Shown piece by piece: positions 42,140 to 51,207 of a stretch of DNA of 64,000 nt (within the stretch, counting starts at the first letter, position 1; each line of letters starts with the position of its first letter). The notes below the pieces were generated by a model. It was not told the origin of the DNA, searched no databases, and worked only from the letters and a program-made list of their open reading frames with translations. The stretch is from an uncultured Fidelibacterota bacterium. GTDB taxonomy: Bacteria; Fidelibacterota; Marinisomatia; Marinisomatales; Marinisomataceae. The stretch lies in contig CACHCR010000002.1 in assembly GCA_902578385.1 (NCBI GenBank), positions 1 to 64,000 of the forward strand, written 5' to 3'. The translations under genes were made by a program, and so were the position numbers.

Positions 42140-43087
42140 ATGAAGAAAACTATTATTTTGTTCGGAGTAGGATATTGGGGTAAAAATCATTTAAGAGAAC
42201 TCAATGCCAACCCTTTTGTTTCTTCAATTCTGGTTGTAGATCCTATACTCAACAAAGAATCAGATATTTTACAACAATATAAAAATGTGAATTTTTATGC
42301 CACATTTGAAGAGGCAATAAGTAAAAATAAAAATATTGATGGTGCAATTATAGCTACACCACCCCCAACTCATTTTGATATTGCTAAAAAATGTCTTGAA
42401 CATAATTTACATGTCTTAATTGAAAAACCTATGGTTGAGAGTATTAAAGAATTAGATATTCTAAATCAAATAGCAGGTGATAGTAAGGTTTTAATGTCAG
42501 GACACACATATCTTTATAATCCTGCTGTTAAACTTATGAAAGAAATTATTGATACTGGTGAAATAGGTGATATTATGTTTATACATAGTCAAAGATTAAA
42601 CTTCGGCATAATGAGAGAAGATACAGATGTTTTTCTTAGTCTTGCTCCACATGATATTAGTTTAGTACAATTTTTTATGAATGATGAGGAGTATTTAAAA
42701 ATGTTAAATAGTAAGTCAAATTTCACATTTTCACCATTCGATGATTTTTCATCTATACATCTTTCATATAAGAATAACATTTTTGCTAAAATAGATGTTA
42801 GCTGGTATTATCCTAAAAAAATTAGATCTTTATCGATAATGGGCTCAAAAAAAACAATAGTTTTTGATGATGTTGATAAAAAAATATTTATGCATGATTT
42901 ATCCGTTGATAATCAATATGTTCACAAAAATGAAGGTTCAAAAGAGATTTATTTTGATCAGAGCATATCCCCTTTAACAAATGAAATTAATCAATTTATT
43001 AAATATTTTGATAGACCAGCTAAATGTATTACTGGATACAATCATACTAAAAATGTTATTAAAGTTTTGGAAGAATATTATAAATAA
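42140..43087 (+). CDS. Gfo/Idh/MocA oxidoreductase (WbpB/WlbA-like)
   Basis: The 315-residue NAD-dependent enzyme has IILFGVGYWGKNHLRELN at the N-terminus, DGAIIATPPPTHFDIAKKCL, and HVLIEKPMVES with the EKP motif, followed by GHTYLYNPAVKLMKE and a LAPHDISLVQFF segment with the catalytic-type His. This combination is usual in WbpB/WlbA-like enzymes that oxidise C3 of UDP-GlcNAc-uronate before transamination. It is the expected partner of the WbpE-like aminotransferase at 26431. Its stop overlaps the next ATG (TAATG). Confidence 0.82.
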   Translation: MKKTIILFGVGYWGKNHLRELNANPFVSSILVVDPILNKESDILQQYKNVNFYATFEEAISKNKNIDGAIIATPPPTHFDIAKKCLEHNLHVLIEKPMVESIKELDILNQIAGDSKVLMSGHTYLYNPAVKLMKEIIDTGEIGDIMFIHSQRLNFGIMREDTDVFLSLAPHDISLVQFFMNDEEYLKMLNSKSNFTFSPFDDFSSIHLSYKNNIFAKIDVSWYYPKKIRSLSIMGSKKTIVFDDVDKKIFMHDLSVDNQYVHKNEGSKEIYFDQSISPLTNEINQFIKYFDRPAKCITGYNHTKNVIKVLEEYYK

Positions 43088-43704
43088 TGTATTGCTTTTT
43101 TAAGACACTTTTTGACTACATTTTTTCCATAATTTTACTTTTTCTTTTAAGCCCAATTATATTTTTTTGTTCTTTATTGATTTTTTTTGATTTAGGTGCA
43201 CCAATTTTTTTTAAACAAAAAAGAGGTGGTCTTGATGGGGAACCATTCGATATAATTAAATTCAGAACAATGAATAATCATGGAGATTTAAATCCATCTA
43301 AAATAAATGATGAAAAAAGAACAACAAAGTTAGGAGCAATTTTAAGAAAATTTAGCCTTGATGAGCTTCCAACTCTTATAAATATTATTAAAGGAGAAAT
43401 GAGTTTTGTTGGCCCTAGACCTTTATTATATGAGTACAAAAAACACTATAATGATAATCAAAAAAAAAGATTTTTAGTAAAACCTGGAATTACGGGGTGG
43501 GCTCAGGTAAATGGTAGAAATGAATTATCTTGGGAAGAAAAATTTAATCTTGATAATTGGTATATAAAAAATCAAACCTTATTATTAGATTTTAAAATTA
43601 TACTAATGACCGTGAAAAAAATTTTCTTGAATACTGATGTAGATTTTGATAAGTCCAAAGATGACATTAAGTTTAGAGGGAAAAATGAAAATAATAAAAG
43701 TTGA
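43087..43704 (+). CDS. Phosphoglycosyl transferase initiating lipid-linked glycan (PglC-like)
   Basis: The 205-residue monotopic membrane enzyme has one N-terminal hydrophobic segment (about residues 10-32), then FFKQKRGGLDGEPFDIIKFRTM, LRKFSLDELPTL with the catalytic Asp-Glu, MSFVGPRPLLYEY and KPGITGWAQVNGRNELSW. These are the marks of the small polyprenol-phosphate phosphoglycosyl transferases such as PglC, without the extra membrane domain of WbaP. It would place the first sugar phosphate on undecaprenyl phosphate. The following acyltransferase and aminotransferase genes likely make that sugar. Confidence 0.9.
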   Translation: MYCFFKTLFDYIFSIILLFLLSPIIFFCSLLIFFDLGAPIFFKQKRGGLDGEPFDIIKFRTMNNHGDLNPSKINDEKRTTKLGAILRKFSLDELPTLINIIKGEMSFVGPRPLLYEYKKHYNDNQKKRFLVKPGITGWAQVNGRNELSWEEKFNLDNWYIKNQTLLLDFKIILMTVKKIFLNTDVDFDKSKDDIKFRGKNENNKS

Positions 43705-44104
43705 CACTAAAAGATTTTCTAAATGGGAAGCTCCAATTATGGAGCACGGAAAGCCTACAAAGTACGGATGGATAGTCCATCACCCTGAAAATTTAAAATT
43801 AGGAAAATTTACAGATATTGGAGCATTTACATATTTGAATGCATTGTATGATATTGAAATTGATGAATATGCTCAGTTTGGTTCTCATTGTTCAATATAT
43901 TCATACTCATCAATCGATGAAAAAAAAGGAAAAGTAATAATTGGATATAATGCAAGGATTGGTTCACATACAACTATTATGCCAGGAATAACAATTGGCG
44001 AGAATTCAATAGTTGGCGCAAATAGCTTTGTCACACAAGATATACCTAAAAATACTTTTTTTGCCGGATGTCCAGCAAGATTAATCAAGGAATTGCATGA
44101 ATAG
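43685..44104 (+). CDS. Hexapeptide-repeat sugar O/N-acyltransferase
   Basis: The 139-residue protein (ATG 43685, preceded by AGAGGG) is a left-handed beta-helix: LKLGKFTDIGAFTYL, IEIDEYAQFGSHCSIYS, VIIGYNARIGSHTTIMPG, ITIGENSIVGANSFV and FAGCPARLIKEL. It should transfer an acetyl or other acyl group to an amino sugar. The gene overlaps the phosphoglycosyl transferase end by 20 bases and the aminotransferase start by eight, like pglD between pglC and pglE, but the N-terminal domain of PglD is absent. Confidence 0.78.
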   Translation: MKIIKVDTKRFSKWEAPIMEHGKPTKYGWIVHHPENLKLGKFTDIGAFTYLNALYDIEIDEYAQFGSHCSIYSYSSIDEKKGKVIIGYNARIGSHTTIMPGITIGENSIVGANSFVTQDIPKNTFFAGCPARLIKELHE

Positions 44105-45257
44105 TTGGCCTCACTTTGACAACGAAGATATTAAAAAAGCTTCTGAAATTCTCAAATCAGGAAAAATAAATTATTGGACTGGTTTGGAAGGTAGAGAATT
44201 TGAAAAAGAATTTTCAAATTACGTTGGAGTGAAACATTCTGTTGCAGTAGATAATGGTACAAATGCATTAATTCTGGCAGCTCATGCATTGGGAATTTCA
44301 CGCGGTGATGAAGTAATTATGAGCCCTAGAACATTTGTTGCTTCTGCATTTAGTATAATGCACCTTGGAGCAAAACCTGTTTTTATAGACATTGATAGAA
44401 ATTCACAAAATATGGATTCAAACTTAATTGAAGCCGCAATTTCTCCTAACACTAAAGCAATTATGGCAATTCACTTAGCCGGATGGCCATGTGAAATGGA
44501 TAAAATTCAAGAAATTTGTAATAAACATAATTTATTTTTAATTGAGGATTGTGCTCAAGCTCATGGAGCCAAATATAACAATCAGTCTGTTGGATCATTT
44601 GGGGACGTTAATGCCTGGTCTTTTTGCCAAGATAAAATAATGACAACAGCTGGAGAAGGTGGAATGGTTACTACAAATAATAAAGACCATTGGTCTTCTG
44701 TTTGGTCTTTTAAAGATCATGGTAAAAACTATGACACTGTTTATAATAAAGAACATCCTCCAGGATTTAGATGGTTGCATGAAGATCATGGCACAAATGC
44801 TAGAATGACAGAAATTCAATCTGCTATTGGACGTCTTCAACTAAAAAAGTTAGACATGTGGATTAATCAAAGAACACATTTATCTAATATATTTAATGAT
44901 GCCTTTAAAGATTTAGATGGATTAAGAATCACTTTGCCACCATCGCACATCAAGCACGCATATTATAAATATTATGTTTTCACTGAGCCCGAAAAGTTAA
45001 AATCAGATAAAGATAGAGATTTCATTATGAATTCACTAAATGATTTGGGAATTGCATGTTATAGTGGAAGTTGTAGTGAGATTTATAAAGAAAAAGCATT
45101 TGACAAAATGTTTTCTAATCAGAAACCTTCATTAAAAGTTGCAAAAGAGCTTGGTGAAACATCTCTAATGTTCCTCGTTCATCCAACTATCCACGAAGAT
45201 GATATTTATAAAATTTGTGAACAAACAAAGAAAATTATTAAACAATGTCAAAGATGA
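44097..45257 (+). CDS. DegT/DnrJ/EryC1 sugar aminotransferase
   Basis: The 386-residue PLP enzyme has GKINYWTGLEGREFEKEF, SVAVDNGTNALILAAHALGI, VIMSPRTFVASAFS, AIHLAGWPC, LIEDCAQAHGA and the PLP Lys in SFCQDKIMTTAGEGGMV. These are the residues of a functional 4- or 3-keto-sugar aminotransferase. The exact sugar is not readable. Overlap with the acyltransferase upstream suggests an N-acylated amino sugar. The membrane SDR fusion that follows after 11 bases might supply its keto-sugar. Confidence 0.83.
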   Translation: MNSWPHFDNEDIKKASEILKSGKINYWTGLEGREFEKEFSNYVGVKHSVAVDNGTNALILAAHALGISRGDEVIMSPRTFVASAFSIMHLGAKPVFIDIDRNSQNMDSNLIEAAISPNTKAIMAIHLAGWPCEMDKIQEICNKHNLFLIEDCAQAHGAKYNNQSVGSFGDVNAWSFCQDKIMTTAGEGGMVTTNNKDHWSSVWSFKDHGKNYDTVYNKEHPPGFRWLHEDHGTNARMTEIQSAIGRLQLKKLDMWINQRTHLSNIFNDAFKDLDGLRITLPPSHIKHAYYKYYVFTEPEKLKSDKDRDFIMNSLNDLGIACYSGSCSEIYKEKAFDKMFSNQKPSLKVAKELGETSLMFLVHPTIHEDDIYKICEQTKKIIKQCQR

Positions 45258-45268
45258 AAAATTAAGAT

Positions 45269-47056
45269 ATGAACGAATATACTAAGCCATTTGTCAAATT
45301 TTTCATTGATATAGTCATCTCTTTATTTTCATTAATAATTTCTTACGCTTTCTTATATAATTTTCAATTTATTGGGAACAACACTATTGATATTTTATCT
45401 CAATTTAGCCTCTTTATTTTGGGATACATGATTTCCTCATATTTAACAAAAAACTATGCATCGGTTTGGGCATATGCGAGTTTGAATGAAGTTTTCAGAT
45501 TAGCATTGAATGTTTTAATATCCTTCCTCATTCTAATTATTTTTGCTTTTGTCTTGAGGTTAGAGGTTAATTATAAAGTACTAATCCTTTTTTATCTTTT
45601 ATTTGGTTTTTTTGCGGCGAATGCGAGACTTTTAAGAAGATTCATTAAAGAAAGAGAAGATATTTTACATGGAACAAAGAAAACTATCATTGTTGGCGCT
45701 AATAAAAAAACTAATGAATTTTTAAAAAATCCTCATAATAGAAGTTCATATAACATTGTTGGAATTTTAGACGATAAGTATGATAAAGGAAAAAAAATTT
45801 TTAATTATAACGTAATTGGTACTACAGCTGATTTAAAAAAAATCATTAAAGATTTAGATATTGAAATTGTTATATATTCAGGAATCTTTGATAATAATCT
45901 TTTTCTAAAAAAGAGTTTTATGAGAGAAGTTGTTAATTTAAGTGTATCATTCTTAACTATTGAACAGTCTTTAAAACAAGATATTCCCTTGTCACTTTCA
46001 AGCATGAATCAAGTTAGAGAAATAGAGGATACACTTTTACATAAAGTGGATTCTGAAAAGTCCAAGAATATATTAGTTACTGGTGGAGGAGGCTACATTG
46101 GCATTCATTTAGTTAAGATGCTTTTAGATGATGACTATAATGTAACAATTTTGGATAATTTCACATTTGGCAAAAGTTCTATTAATAACATAAAAGATCA
46201 CCCAAAATTAACTGTTATTGAGGGGGATGTGGCAAATATTAAAGATTTAGTAAAAGCAGTGAAAAATAATAGATATGTCATTGCACTGGCAGCGATTGTA
46301 GGTGACCCTGCTAGTAGCATTAATGCTGAGGAAACACTTAATTTAAATTATGAGAGCTCAAAAATTTTAACAGAAATATGTAATTTTTACGAGGTTGAAA
46401 AGTTAGTTTTTGCATCAAGTTGTAGTGTTTATGGTGCAAGCACGTCTGGATATTTGACTGAAGATTCTCCGTTAAATCCTGTATCACTTTATGCGAGGAC
46501 TAGAATATATTCTGAAAACTATATTTTAGATAATAGTAAGATTACTAGTCCAACAATATTAAGGCTTTCAACGGTATTTGGCTTTTCACCAAGAATGAGA
46601 TATGATTTAGTTGTAAATACCTTATTGATAAGAGCATTGCGAGATAAGAAATTTAGTGTTTTTGGAGGAGATCAGTGGAGACCCTTTGTTCATTGCAACG
46701 ATGTTGCAAGAGCATTCAAGCTAGTTATTGAATCAGATAAAAAAGTGACTCACAAACAAATATTTAATGTTGGTTCAGATGACATGAATTTCACAATTGA
46801 TCAAATTGGAGATAAGGTATCAGCAAAATTCCCGGAGGCAGAATACAATACTGTAGATGAGGATGTTGATAAGAGAAATTATAAAGTTTCATTCAATAAA
46901 ATCGTCACACAATTAGGATTTGAGAAAAATTATGATATTGAAATGGGTTTGGATGAAATGATAGAAAAAATTAGTCAAGACGATTCATTATTAGATTATG
47001 AAGACAAAGTTTATTCAAATTTTTCTCAACTTAAAGATTCATTTTCGGAATCATAG
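45269..47056 (+). CDS. FlaA1/WbpM-type membrane domain fused to an extended-SDR epimerase domain
   Basis: The 595-residue protein has four N-terminal transmembrane helices (about residues 8-30, 42-60, 70-98, 102-118), a CoA-binding-like Rossmann domain (KKTIIVGANKKTNEFL to about 250) and a C-terminal SDR (NILVTGGGGYIGIHLVKMLL, about 268-590). Its first parts match WbpM/PglF/FlaA1 dehydratases, but the SDR is of the GalE-like kind with LDNFTFGKSS and SSCSVYGAS. The expected YxxxK reads YARTR, so the catalytic Lys is Arg. Activity may be lost or altered. The gene ends the plus-strand glycan block. Confidence 0.78.
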   Translation: MNEYTKPFVKFFIDIVISLFSLIISYAFLYNFQFIGNNTIDILSQFSLFILGYMISSYLTKNYASVWAYASLNEVFRLALNVLISFLILIIFAFVLRLEVNYKVLILFYLLFGFFAANARLLRRFIKEREDILHGTKKTIIVGANKKTNEFLKNPHNRSSYNIVGILDDKYDKGKKIFNYNVIGTTADLKKIIKDLDIEIVIYSGIFDNNLFLKKSFMREVVNLSVSFLTIEQSLKQDIPLSLSSMNQVREIEDTLLHKVDSEKSKNILVTGGGGYIGIHLVKMLLDDDYNVTILDNFTFGKSSINNIKDHPKLTVIEGDVANIKDLVKAVKNNRYVIALAAIVGDPASSINAEETLNLNYESSKILTEICNFYEVEKLVFASSCSVYGASTSGYLTEDSPLNPVSLYARTRIYSENYILDNSKITSPTILRLSTVFGFSPRMRYDLVVNTLLIRALRDKKFSVFGGDQWRPFVHCNDVARAFKLVIESDKKVTHKQIFNVGSDDMNFTIDQIGDKVSAKFPEAEYNTVDEDVDKRNYKVSFNKIVTQLGFEKNYDIEMGLDEMIEKISQDDSLLDYEDKVYSNFSQLKDSFSES

Positions 47057-48164
47057 TTTGAACAACTAATTCTCCAATTGCTAATGAAGCAGTAAGACCT
47101 GGTGAATCAATTCCTATCAGATTAATTAAATTCGGAAATCCATTTTTATTCTCTTCGTTTATATAAAATTCAGAAAAATTATCATTTGTAAAAAAAAGTT
47201 TTGGCCTTACACCTGAATAATCAGGAGTCAAATCATCAAACTGTAAATCTTTTATATAGTCCTTAGCACTATCAAAGAATTTACTTTGAGAATTTTCATT
47301 TACGGTATAATCAAAATTATTTGCTTCAACTTTTTCATAATCAGGTCCTATCTTGGTTCTACCTGTCGAATCAAAACTTATATGAATGCCTAAAGAGTCA
47401 TCTGGTTGTGGAAGAGAGTAAACTAATCTGTTAAAACTATTTCTCCACTTTGAACTTAATGCAAAATAGGAACCTTTATAAAATTTTAATGATGGTATTT
47501 TAAGATTTTGATTCATTATTTTTTTTGCAATAGTGTAACTGTTTAATCCTGCACAATTAATAATGCTTGAAGTATTAATCGTCTCAATTTCTTTATTTTT
47601 TCTTTGAATTTGTAATTCATATACATCTTTTCTTTTTTTTATTTCAATAGCATTACTTTGAAAGATAAATGTGCAATAATCTGAGGCAATTCTAAACAAA
47701 TGATTCATATAGTCATGTGAATCAATTACTCCAGAGGATTCAATATATATAGATTTATCTGAAATTATATGTTGTTCCATTTTTGAAGATTGTTCAGATG
47801 TTAAAACATCAAATTCGATCCCTTTTTTTATAAGTGATTCAGTAAATGAGTTAAAATTGTCAATTTCTCGTTCTTTTGATACAACAATCTTACCACAATT
47901 TTTGTACCAAATTTTATTTTCATCACAAAATTTATAAATCAGTTCATTGCCTCTTTGACATAATTGATATTTTAGGCTATTTTGCGGATTAAAAATTCCA
48001 GAATGAATTACCTCACTATTTCGACTTGAAGTAACCTTCCCAAAATTATCTTCTGAATCAATAACAAGTACACTTAATTTTGTTTTTGATAAATAATGAG
48101 CAATACTTAAACCTACAACCCCAGCACCAATTACTGTTACATCAAATTCAGGTTTTTTTGACAT
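47031..48164 (-). CDS. L-2-hydroxyglutarate-oxidase-like FAD oxidoreductase
   Basis: The 377-residue DAO-family flavoprotein has the FAD-binding VTVIGAGVVGLSIAHYLS at the N-terminus, then SSRNSEVIHSGIFNPQNSLK, which is typical of LhgO/L2HGDH, YYxxCGKIVVS-like residues, INCAGLNSYTIA and a C-terminal NLIGIDSPGLTASLAIG. It should oxidise L-2-hydroxyglutarate or a related 2-hydroxyacid. It is the last gene of the methyl-cycle operon; its ATG overlaps the ahcY stop. Its 3' end overlaps the convergent membrane-SDR gene by 26 bases. Confidence 0.82.
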   Translation of the reverse strand: MSKKPEFDVTVIGAGVVGLSIAHYLSKTKLSVLVIDSEDNFGKVTSSRNSEVIHSGIFNPQNSLKYQLCQRGNELIYKFCDENKIWYKNCGKIVVSKEREIDNFNSFTESLIKKGIEFDVLTSEQSSKMEQHIISDKSIYIESSGVIDSHDYMNHLFRIASDYCTFIFQSNAIEIKKRKDVYELQIQRKNKEIETINTSSIINCAGLNSYTIAKKIMNQNLKIPSLKFYKGSYFALSSKWRNSFNRLVYSLPQPDDSLGIHISFDSTGRTKIGPDYEKVEANNFDYTVNENSQSKFFDSAKDYIKDLQFDDLTPDYSGVRPKLFFTNDNFSEFYINEENKNGFPNLINLIGIDSPGLTASLAIGELVVQTMIPKMNL

Positions 48165-49651
48165 TAGTACCTATATTCATCTTTTTTGAACGGTCCATTT
48201 ATGTTAACACCAATGTATTTTGCTTGGTCTTTGGAAAGCTTTGTCAGATCTGCATCAAGATGTTTTAAATGAATTCTAGCAACTTCTTCATCTAGTTTTC
48301 TGGGTAAATCATATATTCCAGTCACAGGTTTATTTTTTGCTAAAAAAACTTGAGCTAAAACTTGATTTGAAAATGAAGTTGACATGACAAAACTTGCATG
48401 GCCTGTTGCACATCCTAAGTTAACTAGTCTACCTTCCGCCAAAATAAATATTTGCCTACCATTTTTGAAAGTATATCTATCAAGTTGAGGTTTTATTTGA
48501 TCTCTTTTAGCATTTGACTTATTTAGCGCTTCTACTTGAATTTCATTATCAAAGTGCCCAATATTACAAACAATGGCCTGATCCTTCATTTTTTTCATAT
48601 GTTTTAATGTAATGATATCTTTATTACCTGTAGTTGTTACAAAAATATTTCCTCTATCTAAAACATCTTCTAGTCTTCTTACTTCAAATCCTTCCATTGC
48701 TGCTTGCAGTGCACATATTGGGTCAATTTCAGTTATGATAACTTTACAACCATATGATTTCATTGACTGAGCTGATCCTTTCCCCACATCTCCATAACCG
48801 CAAACAACTACGGTTTTACCAGCAAGCATAATTTCTGTTGAGCGCTTAATACCATCTGCTAAAGATTCTCTACAACCATAAAGATTGTCAAATTTTGATT
48901 TAGTTGCTGCATCATTAACATTAAATGCTGGAAATAACAAAGTAGCATCTTCTACCATTTGCTGCAATCTAGCTACGCCTGTTGTTGTTTCTTCTGAAAC
49001 ACCTACAATTTCAGGAACAATATTATGCCAATGATTTGGATTAAGTTTATGAACTTTCCTTAAAAGTTTTTCAATGACAATTTCTTCTTCAACTTGTGTA
49101 GTGATTTTTGGAAGTTTTTTATGTTTATTAAAATAGTTTTCTAATTCATATCCTTTATGAATTAATAATGTTGCATCGCCACCATCATCTACAATAAGAT
49201 TTGGACCTAAGTTATTTTTGAATGTTAATGCTTGTAATGTACAGTCCCAATATTCTTCAAGTGTTTCACCTTTCCATGCAAAAACTGGAGTCTTCGTCTT
49301 AGCAATTGCAGCTGCAGCTTCATCTTGTGTTGAAAAAATATTACAACTTGCCCAACGAACATCAGCTCCTAAATCTTTTAGTGTTTCTATAAGAATTGCT
49401 GTTTCGATAGTCATGTGCAATGAGCCTGTAAGCCTAAAACCTTTTAGAGGTTTTGATTTAGAATATTTTTTTCTTAATTCCATTAAACCAGGCATTTCTT
49501 TTTCAGATATGTCAATCTTATCCCTACCCAACTTTGCAAGTTTGATATCTTTGATTTTGAAAGGTAAGGACTCAACAATATTTTTGGGTTGTTTTTTCAT
49601 TTTATTTCCAGTCCTAACTAAATTATTTTTTTCTGTGTTTTGTAATCTCAT
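48164..49651 (-). CDS. ahcY: Adenosylhomocysteinase
   Basis: The 495-residue NAD-dependent enzyme splits S-adenosylhomocysteine to adenosine and homocysteine. Motifs: [48 protein letters not shown], the NAD-binding [13 protein letters not shown] (about residue 280), NIGHFDNEI and the C-terminal [11 protein letters not shown] at 49651 has AGAGGA just upstream and follows the metK stop by eight bases. It gives an N-terminal extension of 17 residues over the usual start region, the ATG at 49600, which is an alternative. It recycles the product of the SET methyltransferase and other SAM enzymes. Confidence 0.94.
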   Translation of the reverse strand: MRLQNTEKNNLVRTGNKMKKQPKNIVESLPFKIKDIKLAKLGRDKIDISEKEMPGLMELRKKYSKSKPLKGFRLTGSLHMTIETAILIETLKDLGADVRWASCNIFSTQDEAAAAIAKTKTPVFAWKGETLEEYWDCTLQALTFKNNLGPNLIVDDGGDATLLIHKGYELENYFNKHKKLPKITTQVEEEIVIEKLLRKVHKLNPNHWHNIVPEIVGVSEETTTGVARLQQMVEDATLLFPAFNVNDAATKSKFDNLYGCRESLADGIKRSTEIMLAGKTVVVCGYGDVGKGSAQSMKSYGCKVIITEIDPICALQAAMEGFEVRRLEDVLDRGNIFVTTTGNKDIITLKHMKKMKDQAIVCNIGHFDNEIQVEALNKSNAKRDQIKPQLDRYTFKNGRQIFILAEGRLVNLGCATGHASFVMSTSFSNQVLAQVFLAKNKPVTGIYDLPRKLDEEVARIHLKHLDADLTKLSKDQAKYIGVNINGPFKKDEYRY

Positions 49652-49659
49652 ATTTCCTC

Positions 49660-50778
49660 TTAAAATTTTAATTGATCAGATATATTCGTGTTCTCCCATG
49701 CAAGATGTTCTTTACCAAAATGACCATAGTTAGTAGTCTCAGATAGATTTAGTTGAAATAGGTTAAATTTCCTAATAATTCCCAATGGCGTTAAATCAAC
49801 ATTTTGAGAGATCCATTCTGATATGTCATTTCTAACTTTTCCATCACAGTACACATATAGTGATACTGGTTCTTTTATTCCGATAGCATAACTGAGTTGG
49901 ACAGTAGAATTGTTTGCAGAACCTGATGCAACAATATTTTTAGCTAGATATCTTGCCATATATGCTCCACTTCTATCTACTTTAGTACAGTCTTTACCGC
50001 TAAAAGCTCCTCCTCCGTGAGGAGCATACCCACCATAAGTATCAACAATAATTTTTCTTCCAGTAATTCCAGTATCACCATCTGGTCCACCTGTTACAAA
50101 ATTACCAGTTGGGTTCACTTGAAAGATAGTATTGTCATCAAACATATCATCTAATTCTGGTTTGATAATTTTTTCTACTCTTTTTTGCACTTCCTCAGGA
50201 TTATCTTCTAAATCTTCACTATGTTGAGTGCTACAAATAACATTCGCTATTCTTACAGGTTCATTCACATTACTGTATTCGATCGTTACTTGCGCTTTTC
50301 CATCTGGACCCATCCAGTCTTGCCCGCCATGTCTCGCAGTTGAAAGTGCTTTAGTAATTTTGTGACTATAATAAATTGCACTTGGCATTAACGAATCATT
50401 TTCACTGCATGCATAGCCAAACATCATTCCTTGGTCTCCTGCTCCACCTTTATCGACACCTCTTGCAATATCAATACTTTGATTATGAATTAAGTTTTTA
50501 AATGATAATGTTTTCCAATGGAAGTTTTCTTGTTCGTAACCAATATCTTTAACGGTTTGTCTAACTAGTTCTTCGATTGAATCAGTATTTTTCATTAAGT
50601 CCGTTTTAACTTCTCCAGCAATAGTTACCATGTTTGACGAAACCATTGTTTCAATAGCTGTTCTATGACTTTCATTTTGATTAATTAAATAATTTGCAAC
50701 ATTATCTGAAATTAAATCAGCGACTTTATCGGGATGACCTTCCGTAACAGATTCAGATGTAAAAAAATAGTTTTTCAT
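49660..50778 (-). CDS. metK: S-adenosylmethionine synthetase
   Basis: The 372-residue enzyme makes SAM from methionine and ATP. Motifs: [72 protein letters not shown] and [20 protein letters not shown] chose the ATG at 50778, which overlaps the stop of the SET-domain gene (TAATG); the frame extends six codons further. Spacing to ahcY is eight bases. No riboswitch leader can fit upstream because of the overlap. Confidence 0.95.
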   Translation of the reverse strand: MKNYFFTSESVTEGHPDKVADLISDNVANYLINQNESHRTAIETMVSSNMVTIAGEVKTDLMKNTDSIEELVRQTVKDIGYEQENFHWKTLSFKNLIHNQSIDIARGVDKGGAGDQGMMFGYACSENDSLMPSAIYYSHKITKALSTARHGGQDWMGPDGKAQVTIEYSNVNEPVRIANVICSTQHSEDLEDNPEEVQKRVEKIIKPELDDMFDDNTIFQVNPTGNFVTGGPDGDTGITGRKIIVDTYGGYAPHGGGAFSGKDCTKVDRSGAYMARYLAKNIVASGSANNSTVQLSYAIGIKEPVSLYVYCDGKVRNDISEWISQNVDLTPLGIIRKFNLFQLNLSETTNYGHFGKEHLAWENTNISDQLKF

Positions 50779-51104
50779 TAGTCTTTTTTTATCCAATTAT
50801 GCTTTGTGTAATCAACAGTAATTTCATCACCTAAATTTATATTTGTTAAAGTAATAATTTTAATAAAATCTCCATCATACACAGCTTCACAGTTTGGTTT
50901 TTTTGAATGATTAAAAAATCCTCCCAAAGGAGTTCTGATATATCCGTGAGAAAATCTATCATCTCTTACATGAGATATTCCAAGCTCACTTTTGGATTGT
51001 ATTTCACTTGTTGCAAAAAGGCCTAAACCATGAATAGAAGAACTTTTAATTGTTAAACTAGACGGTAGAGGCTCAAAAGTCTTTAATTTTTCAAAATTTT
51101 GCAC
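50778..51104 (-). CDS. Small SET-domain lysine methyltransferase
   Basis: The 108-residue protein is a minimal SET domain: SSIHGLGLFATSEIQ at the start, then GGFFNHSKKPNCEAVYDGDF with the NHS..PN SAM-pocket motif, and LGDEITVDY with the catalytic Tyr. It should methylate lysines in a protein, using SAM made by the overlapping metK gene. No pre- or post-SET zinc cluster is present. The start is a GTG at 51104 without a clear Shine-Dalgarno. Targets are unknown; ribosomal proteins are a usual guess for bacterial SET proteins. Confidence 0.8.
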   Translation of the reverse strand: MQNFEKLKTFEPLPSSLTIKSSSIHGLGLFATSEIQSKSELGISHVRDDRFSHGYIRTPLGGFFNHSKKPNCEAVYDGDFIKIITLTNINLGDEITVDYTKHNWIKKD

Positions 51105-51207
51105 GTGAAATAATATAATTATTTAAACTCATAATAAATGTTTTTTTTATTGAGTATTTAGAATATATTCTTCTCGACATGAAGACATTTCTAGGAAATC
51201 CTTTTTA

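Noticed and set aside
49652-49662. SAM or SAH riboswitch ahead of ahcY or metK
   Set aside because: metK overlaps the SET gene and ahcY follows metK by eight bases, leaving no room for an aptamer.
49218-49733. 171-residue plus-strand open frame across the ahcY/metK junction
   Set aside because: Antisense to two well-recognised genes; the length arises from codon composition.
51105-51207. Promoter pair between the SET gene and the zinc-ribbon gene
   Set aside because: The divergent spacer must hold promoters, but I could not find a convincing -10/-35 or TAnnTTTG match on either strand.
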